This document shows positions 1 to 6,305 of a stretch of DNA of 6,863 bases, in pieces; the stretch's first letter is position 1; every line of letters begins with the position of its first letter. The translations under genes and the position numbers were made by a program. Below the pieces are notes generated by a model, which saw only the letters and a list, made by a program, of their open reading frames with translations, was not told the origin of the DNA and ran no database searches. Location of the stretch: NCBI GenBank assembly GCA_001701115.1, contig DAAJ01000007.1, positions 249 through 7,111 on the forward strand. Direction: 5' to 3'. The stretch comes from Bacteroidales bacterium GP2 (GTDB lineage Bacteria > Bacteroidota > Bacteroidia > Bacteroidales > Muribaculaceae).

Positions 1-1167
1 GAATCAATCGACCTCTCTGAGTTCATCCGCCGTATGGATGAAGGCATCTACGACAAGGAGGAGTATGCCAAGGCAATGGCCTGGACTGAGAAATACTGCA
101 AGCCAAATGAAGGCAAGGATATCAAGAACACTGTGAAGGCCAAGTCACGCGAGGAGCTCGAGAAGGACTGGGAGTTCGTAGTGAAGATGATGATCATCAT
201 GAAGGATCTCATGCATGGTAATCCGAAACTGCTCGAAATCGGCTTCAAGGAAGAGGCTATCGGTCACAACGCTATCGCTGCCGGTTTCCAGGGTCAGCGT
301 CAGTGGACCGATCATTTCCCCAACGGTGACTATGCCGAGGCTCTCATGTGTTCGTCATTTGACTGGAACGGTATTCGTGAAGCTTTCGTAGTAGCTACTG
401 AAAATGATGCCTGCAACGGTGTCGCCATGCTTTTCGGTCACCTGCTCACCAACCGTGCACAGATGTTCTCTGACGTACGCACATACTGGAGCCCCGAGGC
501 TGTAAAGCGTGTTACCGGTAAGGAGCTCACCGGTCTTGCCAAGAACGGTGTGATCCACCTGATCAACTCCGGCGCCACCACTCTGGACGCTACCGGTGCC
601 ATTACCAATGAAAATGGTGAGCCCGTGATGAAGGAGTTCTGGGAAATGACCGATGCCGACGCAGAGGCTTGCCTCAAGGCTACAACATGGTATCCTGCTA
701 ACCGCGACTACTTCCGTGGCGGCGGTTTCTCAAGCAACTTCCTATCAAAAGGCGGAATGCCTGTGACTATGTCACGACTCAACCTTGTCAAAGGACTCGG
801 TCCGGTTCTACAGATTGCAGAAGGCTGGACTGTGGAAATCGACCCGGAAATCAACCGCTTGCTCGACAAACGCACTGATCCCACCTGGCCTACCACATGG
901 TTCGTGCCCAGGCTTATGCCAGACCGCGACCCCTTCAAGGATGTTTACTCTGTAATGAACAACTGGGGCGCTAACCACGGTGCCATCTCTTACGGACACA
1001 TCGGCGCAGACCTCATTACCCTTGCATCTATTCTTCGCATCCCGGTGTGCATGCACAATGTTGAGGATAAGAAAATTTTCCGCCCCTCAGCATGGAACGC
1101 ATTCGGCATGGACAAGGAAGGCGCAGACTACCGCGCATGCAAAAACTATGGTCCTATCTATAAATAA
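1..1167 (+). CDS. fucI: L-fucose isomerase, 5'-truncated by the window edge
   Basis: Converts L-fucose to L-fuculose, the first cytoplasmic step of fucose breakdown, with a Mn2+ ion. The reading frame is open from base 1, so the gene starts upstream. The 388 codons present match roughly residue 204 to the end of the 591-residue E. coli enzyme, from recall of that sequence. Conserved blocks include AIAAGFQGQR, SSFDWNG, VRTYWSPEA, GLGPVLQIAEGW, TWPTTWF and NWGANHG. The three residues matching the E. coli metal ligands Glu337, Asp361 and His528 are kept: Glu at 400-402, Asp at 472-474 and His at 976-978. The C-terminus ends in NYGPIYK as in the family, followed by tandem TAA TAA stops. It is the first visible gene of the fuc operon, 11 nt before fucA. 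Codon use changes near base 740 (see findings). The identity is very secure. Confidence 0.97.
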   Translation, partial: ESIDLSEFIRRMDEGIYDKEEYAKAMAWTEKYCKPNEGKDIKNTVKAKSREELEKDWEFVVKMMIIMKDLMHGNPKLLEIGFKEEAIGHNAIAAGFQGQRQWTDHFPNGDYAEALMCSSFDWNGIREAFVVATENDACNGVAMLFGHLLTNRAQMFSDVRTYWSPEAVKRVTGKELTGLAKNGVIHLINSGATTLDATGAITNENGEPVMKEFWEMTDADAEACLKATTWYPANRDYFRGGGFSSNFLSKGGMPVTMSRLNLVKGLGPVLQIAEGWTVEIDPEINRLLDKRTDPTWPTTWFVPRLMPDRDPFKDVYSVMNNWGANHGAISYGHIGADLITLASILRIPVCMHNVEDKKIFRPSAWNAFGMDKEGADYRACKNYGPIYK

Positions 1168-1178
1168 TAAGGTGTGCT

Positions 1179-1811
1179 ATGGCTACTAAAGAACAAATTG
1201 ACACTTTTGTGGGCTATGCGCACAAAGTAGGACAAGCAGGACTTACAATTTGCAGCAGCGGCAACCTGTCATGGCGTATCGGTGAAGAAGTGCTGATTTC
1301 TGGCACCGGCTCATGGGTTCCGGAGCTTACTCCTGAAAAAGTATCTGTGTGCCGTCTTTCTGACGGACAGGTGCTCAACGGAGTAAAACCCTCTATGGAG
1401 AGCGTTTTCCACATGGGGGTAATGCGCAAACGTCCCGAAGTGAACGTTGTGCTGCACTTCCAGTCACCCTATGCAACTGCAGTTGCGTGCATGGAAAATC
1501 TTCCTGAGAATTTCAATTTCACTGCGGAAGTGCCTATCCATGTAGGCAATCCGATTCCAATGATTCCATATTTCCGTCCCGGCTCACCTGAACTTGCTGA
1601 GCATGTTGTTGCCGAAATGACAAATTGCAATTCGGTAATGCTCCGCAAGCACGGACAGGTGGTATGCGGCGCAGACTTCAACCAGGCGTTTGAAAGGGCT
1701 ATGTTCTTTGAAATGGCGTGCCGCATTGCGGTGCTCAACGGCAAGAACGTGAACCCTCTCACACCGGCAGAGATTTCTGATTTGGACGTTTATATCAACG
1801 GCAAAAAATGA
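1179..1811 (+). CDS. fucA: L-fuculose-1-phosphate aldolase (class II aldolase/adducin family)
   Basis: Splits L-fuculose 1-phosphate into dihydroxyacetone phosphate and L-lactaldehyde. The protein has 210 residues (E. coli FucA has about 215) and forms one class II aldolase domain. Visible landmarks are the substrate-binding SSGNLS (26-31) and SGTGSW (41-46), the catalytic Glu74 in SMESVFH, a metal-site block H93-F94-Q95-SPYATA, and H158 in RKHGQ. In E. coli the zinc ligands are His92, His94 and His155; here the middle one aligns with Gln95, which is unusual (see findings). The start is supported by AAGG at 1169-1172, 6 nt before the ATG. It lies 11 nt after fucI and its stop overlaps the fucK start as ATGA, which indicates translational coupling. 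The family is certain. The exact substrate is inferred from the fuc operon; other class II aldolases or dehydratases share the fold. Confidence 0.93.
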   Translation: MATKEQIDTFVGYAHKVGQAGLTICSSGNLSWRIGEEVLISGTGSWVPELTPEKVSVCRLSDGQVLNGVKPSMESVFHMGVMRKRPEVNVVLHFQSPYATAVACMENLPENFNFTAEVPIHVGNPIPMIPYFRPGSPELAEHVVAEMTNCNSVMLRKHGQVVCGADFNQAFERAMFFEMACRIAVLNGKNVNPLTPAEISDLDVYINGKK

Positions 1812-3178
1812 AAGACGCTTTCATAGCGGCAGACTTCGGCGGAAGCAGCGGGCGAGTTATTGCCGGCTGCATCGCCGACGGTCAGCTGCAACTCAATGAA
1901 ATCCACCGCTTCAAAAACGGACCCGTTACACTCGGAAACACCGTATATTGGGATTTCCCTTACCTTTTCTCGGAGCTTAAAAACGGTCTGCACAAGGCTG
2001 TGCGCCAAGGCTATCGGATTCTCAGCATAGGCATTGACACATGGGGTGTGGATTTCGGGCTGATTGACAAGGCTGGAAACCTACTTTCAAATCCTGTCTG
2101 CTACCGTGATACCGCTACCCTCCCCTATCCCGACAAGTTTTTTGAAAAAACAAGCAGGGAAGAGCACTATGCGGTTAATGGCACACAGGTCATGCCTATC
2201 AACACCCTCTTCCGCCTTATGGCTATCCGCGACAACTCACCGTGGATTCTCGAAGCAGCGGAGCATCTGCTGTTTACTCCCGACCTGTTCGCTTACTTCC
2301 TCACCGGTGTTCCGGCAAACGAATACTGCATTGCATCTACCTCCGAGATGCTAAATGCTTCCACAAGGACATGGGACAGGGAACTGATTCGCAAATGCGG
2401 CTTTCCCGAAAGGATTTTCGGAGAAATTGTCGCCCCCGGCACAATCACCGGTTACCTCACCAAGCCCGTGCTTGATGAGATAGGAGCGGACTACCAGATT
2501 CCTGTGGTGGCAGTTGGGTCTCACGACACTGCAAGCGCTGTTTTCGCTGTCACAAGAGGTGATACATCCGACGCATTCCTCAGCTCCGGCACATGGTCGC
2601 TTCTCGGGGCACTCATTGAGCAACCGGTGCTGACAAAAGAAGCCATGGAAGCGGGATTTACAAATGAAGGGGCTGTGGCATTCAAAATCCGCCTTCTCCA
2701 GAACATCACCGGGCTATGGATTCTTCAGCGGCTCGTGGAGCAGTGGGAGAAAGAGGGCACGTTCCCGGGATATCCGGCACTCATTGAAGCCGCCGGGCAA
2801 AGCGGATGCAAAACAGTCATTGACGTGGACGCACCCGAATTTGCCACATCGTTCAACATGCAGCACGCAATCCTTGAATACTGCAAGCGCCATGCACTTG
2901 AGGCGCCGCTGACCCAAGCTGACTTTGTAATGGTCGTGTGCCGTTCACTCGCCGAGCGATACAAGAAAGGCATTGAAGGACTGAACTCACTTCTGCCTGT
3001 GCCGCTGAAAAAACTCGTCATAATGGGAGGAGGGGCTAAAAACAAGCTCCTGACCGAACTTACCCGACAGGCAACAGGTCTTGAAGTGGCAATAGGTCCA
3101 TCCGAAGCGACAGCAATAGGAAACATACTGATGCAGGCGCAGACAGCAGGCATCGACATAAGCAAAATAACCGTTTAA
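1808..3178 (+). CDS. fucK: L-fuculokinase of the rhamnulokinase (RhaB-like) FGGY family
   Basis: Phosphorylates L-fuculose to L-fuculose 1-phosphate with ATP, in the cytoplasm. The 456 residues show the FGGY carbohydrate kinase layout. The N-terminal domain has the phosphate-binding ADFGGSSGR (8-16) and SIGIDTWGVDF (73-83). SHDTASAV (238-245) carries the likely catalytic base Asp240, matching Asp237 of E. coli RhaB. The C-terminal ATP domain has SSGTWSLLG (259-267), NITGLWILQR (299-308), MGGGAKNKLL (406-415) and SEATAIGN (432-439). These blocks resemble E. coli rhamnulokinase much more than E. coli FucK; the length is somewhat below RhaB (489). The Bacteroides thetaiotaomicron fuc operon also uses a RhaB-like kinase in this slot, so the fuculokinase role rests on position between fucA and fucP. 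Activity on L-rhamnulose is possible. It starts in the ATGA overlap with fucA, with no clear Shine-Dalgarno sequence. Confidence 0.9.
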   Translation: MKDAFIAADFGGSSGRVIAGCIADGQLQLNEIHRFKNGPVTLGNTVYWDFPYLFSELKNGLHKAVRQGYRILSIGIDTWGVDFGLIDKAGNLLSNPVCYRDTATLPYPDKFFEKTSREEHYAVNGTQVMPINTLFRLMAIRDNSPWILEAAEHLLFTPDLFAYFLTGVPANEYCIASTSEMLNASTRTWDRELIRKCGFPERIFGEIVAPGTITGYLTKPVLDEIGADYQIPVVAVGSHDTASAVFAVTRGDTSDAFLSSGTWSLLGALIEQPVLTKEAMEAGFTNEGAVAFKIRLLQNITGLWILQRLVEQWEKEGTFPGYPALIEAAGQSGCKTVIDVDAPEFATSFNMQHAILEYCKRHALEAPLTQADFVMVVCRSLAERYKKGIEGLNSLLPVPLKKLVIMGGGAKNKLLTELTRQATGLEVAIGPSEATAIGNILMQAQTAGIDISKITV

Positions 3179-3210
3179 CCTCAAATCCTCCTCTCCCCTC
3201 ATTTTTAACC

Positions 3211-4521
3211 ATGGAAACATCAGACAGCAGGACTCTGAAAAAATCTCCGCTCGTAGAAAAAAAGTATTTAATCCCGTTCATACTGATTACATCGCTTTTT
3301 GCTCTATGGGGCTTTGCTAATGATATCACTAACCCGATGGTTGCGGCATTCCAGACAGTAATGGAACTTTCCGCTACTAAAGCGTCACTGATTCAGTTCG
3401 CTTTCTATGGCGGATACGCCACCATGGCGGTACCGGCGGCACTTTTCATACGCAAATACAGCTACAAGAAAGGCATATTGCTCGGGCTCGCCCTCTATGC
3501 TGTAGGAGCATTCATGTTCATTCCGGCAGCAAACCTGGAGGAATTTTCATTCTTCTGCATTTCGCTTTACGTCCTCACTTTCGGGCTTGCATTCCTTGAA
3601 ACCACAGCAAACCCGTTTATCCTATCACTTGGCAGCAAAGAAACCTCAACCCGGCGGCTCAACCTCGCGCAGGCATTCAATCCCCTCGGGTCACTTTGCG
3701 GAATGGCGGTCGCTTCCCTCATCGTGCTCCCGAACCTTATCTCTGACGCGAGAAATGCAGCAGGAGAAATAATATTCCCGGCACTGTCTGCTGCAGAAAA
3801 AGCAGATATCCGCGTCCACGACCTTGCTGTTATCCGTGACCCATATGTGGCAATCGGCATAATTGTCGTTGCTATGTTCGTCATCATAGCCCTCGTGAAA
3901 ATGCCCAAAACACAGGGACAGGATGAACACTGCTCTGCAAGCACCACCTTGAAACATCTGCTTGCAAACCGTGAGTACCGCGAAGGGGTAATAGCACAGA
4001 TGTTCTACGTTGCGGCGCAGATTATGACATGGACATTCATTATCCAGTACGCCGACAACCTCGGGATTTCAAAAGCCACAGCGCAGAACTATAATATCCT
4101 CGCCATGATTCTCTTCCTCTGTTTCCGCTTTACGGGAACAATGCTCATGAGATTCTTCCGCCCCACTGCGCTGCTCGGGATATTCGCTGCTTGCGCTGCC
4201 GCATGCACCCTCGGAGCGATTCTGATAGTCGGATTTGCCGGTCTGATATGCCTTGTCGCCGTAAGCGCGTTCATGTCTATCATGTTCCCGAGCATCTACG
4301 GTATTGCGCTTGAAAATGTCGATGCCGGAGATACATCCCTCGGAGCCGCATTCCTCGTAATGGCGATTGTCGGCGGAGCGTTAATGCCACCGCTTCAGGG
4401 AATGATTATCGACTGCCGCACAATCATGTCCCACCCTGCGGTAAACGTATCTTTCACGCTCCCGCTGATATGCTTTATCGTCATCGGCATTTACAGCTTG
4501 CGCTGCCGCCGATACGAGTAA
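3211..4521 (+). CDS. fucP: L-fucose:H+ symporter (MFS permease)
   Basis: Imports L-fucose across the inner membrane together with a proton. The 436 residues match the length of E. coli FucP (438) and show about 12 hydrophobic segments of the major facilitator superfamily. The signature LFALWGFANDITNPM (29-43) holds Asp38, and LETTANPF (129-136) holds Glu130. These match Asp46 and Glu135 of E. coli FucP, which take part in proton and sugar coupling. FAFYGGY (63-69) and the RKYSYKKGILLG loop (81-92) are also typical. A loop near residues 165-205 and a charged stretch near 231-255 separate helix groups. The gene starts 32 nt after fucK in a pyrimidine-rich gap with no Shine-Dalgarno sequence, which is common in Bacteroidota. 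It is the last gene of the fuc operon, with no intrinsic terminator after it. The family is certain; fucose specificity is well supported by context. Confidence 0.95.
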   Translation: METSDSRTLKKSPLVEKKYLIPFILITSLFALWGFANDITNPMVAAFQTVMELSATKASLIQFAFYGGYATMAVPAALFIRKYSYKKGILLGLALYAVGAFMFIPAANLEEFSFFCISLYVLTFGLAFLETTANPFILSLGSKETSTRRLNLAQAFNPLGSLCGMAVASLIVLPNLISDARNAAGEIIFPALSAAEKADIRVHDLAVIRDPYVAIGIIVVAMFVIIALVKMPKTQGQDEHCSASTTLKHLLANREYREGVIAQMFYVAAQIMTWTFIIQYADNLGISKATAQNYNILAMILFLCFRFTGTMLMRFFRPTALLGIFAACAAACTLGAILIVGFAGLICLVAVSAFMSIMFPSIYGIALENVDAGDTSLGAAFLVMAIVGGALMPPLQGMIIDCRTIMSHPAVNVSFTLPLICFIVIGIYSLRCRRYE

Positions 4522-4530
4522 AAAAATTGC

Positions 4531-4538
4531 TACCTTTG
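4531..4538 (+). promoter_or_regulatory. Bacteroidota-type -7 box (TAnnTTTG) upstream of the iron-sulfur gene
   Basis: TACCTTTG fits the Bacteroidota sigma-70 -7 consensus TAnnTTTG exactly and lies 42 nt before the preferred start at 4580. No TTTG stands at the expected -33 distance; the spacer instead contains a run of seven A (4520-4526) right after fucP. Transcription would begin near 4542-4546. The missing -33 element lowers confidence, and this may be a weak or activator-dependent promoter. Confidence 0.55.
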
Positions 4539-4575
4539 CAATCGCGGGCGCAACAATGCCGCCCGCGTGCAAAGG
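4533..4575 (+). repeat. Inverted repeat (16-bp arms) covering the -7 box and the ribosome binding site
   Basis: The left arm is CCTTTGCA (4533-4540) plus CGCGGGCG (4543-4550), with AT as a 2-nt bulge. The right arm at 4560-4575 is its exact reverse complement without the bulge. The loop is 9 nt (4551-4559). The left arm contains most of the TAnnTTTG box and the right arm ends in AAAGG, the likely ribosome binding site of the next gene. It is not followed by a T run, so it does not look like an ordinary intrinsic terminator. The pairing is plain in the sequence; a regulatory role is inferred. Confidence 0.75.
4571..4575 (+). promoter_or_regulatory. Ribosome binding site of the iron-sulfur gene
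   Basis: AAAGG stands 4 nt before the ATG at 4580. It favours this start over the in-frame ATG at 4556, which has no such site, would add eight residues (MPPACKGL) unlike a membrane-protein N-terminus, and lies only about 10-14 nt after the predicted transcription start. Confidence 0.55.
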
Positions 4576-4579
4576 CTTA

Positions 4580-5527
4580 ATGAACAAGTTTCTTAAAATA
4601 GCTCGCATCACGCTCTCGCTGATGTTTCTCCTTGTCCTTACTGCGGCGCTCACCGCGGCACCGCTTGCCATACCGGGAGTTGCACAGTGGATGGAGAGCA
4701 TCCAGTTTCTTCCTGCGGTAATGACATTCAGCCTTGCGGTATTTGTAAGCTGGTTGATAATCACCCTGGTTTTCGGAAGGATATATTGCTCAACAGTGTG
4801 CCCGGTCGGCACAGTGATGGATATTGCCGCTTGCGCACGTCAGAAAATCTCACCCCGCTGCTACCGTTACACATTTCCCACAACACGGCTGAAATATCTT
4901 ATTCTCATCCTCGTGCTGGCATGCCTGATGGCAGGATATTTCACCATTCCATCCATTATCGACCCGTATACGGCATACAACCGTATATGCCGCGACCTTT
5001 TCAATCCTGTTTTCTCATTTGTTTCCGGGACTTCCCTCCCCTCTCCATTGCCATGGTGGAACAGCGTAGCGGCAAAAGCAATGACAGGATGGGCTGGAGC
5101 GTCGGTTGCCGCAATCACTCTCGTGCTCGTTTGTTCGCTCGCTGCTTCAAAGGGACGGTTGCTTTGCAACACAGTATGCCCTGTAGGCACAACGCTCGGA
5201 TTCATCAGCCGATTCTCAATATTCCAGATTGAGATTGATACAGACAAATGCATCCAATGCCGCAAATGCGTGGATGTATGCAAAAGCTGCTGCATAAACC
5301 TGAATGACCATGTTGTAGACGGAAGCAGATGTGTTGACTGCTTCAACTGCATCAATGTATGCCCTAACGATGCCATCCACTACACATACCGGCGTAAACA
5401 GCTCTCCATACCCATGATGCAGAGCGTAAAACCGGTTTTGCCAGAACCTACACTTGAACATTCAGCTCCGGGCAACACATGTAATTCCACAACTGAAAAT
5501 CCTATTAATAATGAAACAATATCTTGA
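4580..5527 (+). CDS. NapH-like membrane protein with two [4Fe-4S] ferredoxin motifs
   Basis: Probable membrane electron-transfer protein of the NapH/MauN polyferredoxin type. With the start at 4580 it has 315 residues. Four hydrophobic segments lie near 8-30, 44-66, 104-125 and 170-190. Two CxxxCP motifs follow membrane segments: YCSTVCPVG (C70, C74) and LCNTVCPVG (C196, C200), both preceded by a GR pair. The C-terminal part has two [4Fe-4S] motifs: C224, C227, C230, C234 and C251, C254, C257, C261. NapH of E. coli has the same plan of four helices, two CxxxCP motifs and two cytoplasmic clusters, and passes quinol electrons to the periplasmic nitrate reductase system. No NapG, NapC or reductase is in view, so the partner is unknown. 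The tail after residue 272 is polar and Asn/Thr-rich. Its last 17 nt overlap thyA. An alternative start at 4556 is less likely. Confidence 0.88.
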   Translation: MNKFLKIARITLSLMFLLVLTAALTAAPLAIPGVAQWMESIQFLPAVMTFSLAVFVSWLIITLVFGRIYCSTVCPVGTVMDIAACARQKISPRCYRYTFPTTRLKYLILILVLACLMAGYFTIPSIIDPYTAYNRICRDLFNPVFSFVSGTSLPSPLPWWNSVAAKAMTGWAGASVAAITLVLVCSLAASKGRLLCNTVCPVGTTLGFISRFSIFQIEIDTDKCIQCRKCVDVCKSCCINLNDHVVDGSRCVDCFNCINVCPNDAIHYTYRRKQLSIPMMQSVKPVLPEPTLEHSAPGNTCNSTTENPINNETIS

Positions 5528-6305
5528 CCTCCTGCGCACGATAGAGCTGCACGGCACTGACAAGTCCGACCGTACCGGAACCGGCACAAGGAGCATCTTT
5601 GGTTACCAGATGCGCTTCAACCTTGAAGACGGCTTCCCGCTCCTGACAACAAAAAAGCTCCATCTCAAGTCGATAATCCACGAACTTCTATGGTTCCTGA
5701 AAGGTGATACCAATGTTGCATACCTTCAGGAAAACGGGGTGAGGATATGGAATGAATGGGCTGACGAAAACGGCGACCTCGGGCATATATACGGCTATCA
5801 GTGGCGTTCATGGCCCGACGGCAAAGGCGGAGTCATCGACCAGATTACAGAGGCGATTGAAACTATAAAACATAATCCTGACTCGCGCAGAATCATTGTT
5901 AGCGCATGGAATGTTGCGGATATACCTAACATGGCATTGCCGCCATGCCACGCATTTTTCCAGTTCTATGTGGCTAACGGCAGGCTTAGCCTACAGCTTT
6001 ACCAGCGGAGTGCCGACTGCTTCCTCGGAGTGCCTTTCAACATCGCATCCTACGCCCTTCTCCTCATGATGGTTGCGCAGGTCACTGGACTTAAAGCCGG
6101 GGATTTCGTGCACACCCTCGGCGATGCGCACATCTATACAAACCATTTCGCCCAGGTGCAGGAACAGCTGTCAAGAGAACCACGGCATCTGCCCAAAATG
6201 ATTCTCAACCCCGAGGTGAAAAATATTTTCGACTTCAAATATTCAGACTTCACACTTGAAGATTACGACCCGCATCCACACATTAAAGGAATAGTAGCTG
6301 TATGA
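5511..6305 (+). CDS. thyA: Thymidylate synthase
   Basis: Methylates dUMP to dTMP using 5,10-methylenetetrahydrofolate and releases dihydrofolate; a soluble homodimer in this family. With the start at 5511 the protein has 264 residues, the same as E. coli ThyA, and begins MKQYLDLL as in that enzyme. Landmarks are the phosphate-binding DRTGTGT (20-26), the HELLWFLKGDTN block (57-68), DSRRIIVSAWN (124-134), the catalytic Cys146 in ALPPCHAFFQF, QRSADCFLGVPFN (165-177) with the dUMP-binding Arg166, Asp169 and Asn177, and the C-terminal IVAV closing the active site. An in-frame ATG at 5454 would add 19 residues not found in the family and is rejected. There is no clear Shine-Dalgarno sequence; translation probably depends on ribosomes finishing the overlapping iron-sulfur gene. 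It overlaps folA by ATGA. Confidence 0.98.
   Translation: MKQYLDLLRTIELHGTDKSDRTGTGTRSIFGYQMRFNLEDGFPLLTTKKLHLKSIIHELLWFLKGDTNVAYLQENGVRIWNEWADENGDLGHIYGYQWRSWPDGKGGVIDQITEAIETIKHNPDSRRIIVSAWNVADIPNMALPPCHAFFQFYVANGRLSLQLYQRSADCFLGVPFNIASYALLLMMVAQVTGLKAGDFVHTLGDAHIYTNHFAQVQEQLSREPRHLPKMILNPEVKNIFDFKYSDFTLEDYDPHPHIKGIVAV

Noticed and set aside
2725..3165. 146-codon open frame on the minus strand opposite fucK
   Set aside because: It is antisense to a strongly conserved kinase domain, shows no recognisable motif, and has the Ser/Arg/Cys-rich make-up typical of a shadow frame.
4533..4575. Intrinsic terminator for the fuc operon
   Set aside because: The hairpin is GC-rich enough but has no T run after it; the following bases are CTTAATGAAC, which include the next start codon.
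4556..4579. Earlier start for the iron-sulfur gene
   Set aside because: This ATG lies in the hairpin loop region, has no ribosome binding site, and sits very near the predicted transcription start; the ATG at 4580 has AAAGG at the right place.
4687..5232. 181-codon + strand frame inside the iron-sulfur gene
   Set aside because: It is out of frame with the clear membrane/ferredoxin protein, which explains every base there; the alternative protein has no coherent hydrophobic or domain pattern.
4867..5376. 169-codon open frame on the minus strand opposite the iron-sulfur gene
   Set aside because: It is rich in His, Met and Thr as expected from the reverse of Cys/Asn/Val codons, has no family features, and lies opposite a well-supported gene.
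5454..5510. Upstream in-frame start giving a 19-residue N-terminal extension of ThyA
   Set aside because: The ATG at 5511 gives the exact family length and the typical MKQYL beginning; the extension is not found in ThyA.
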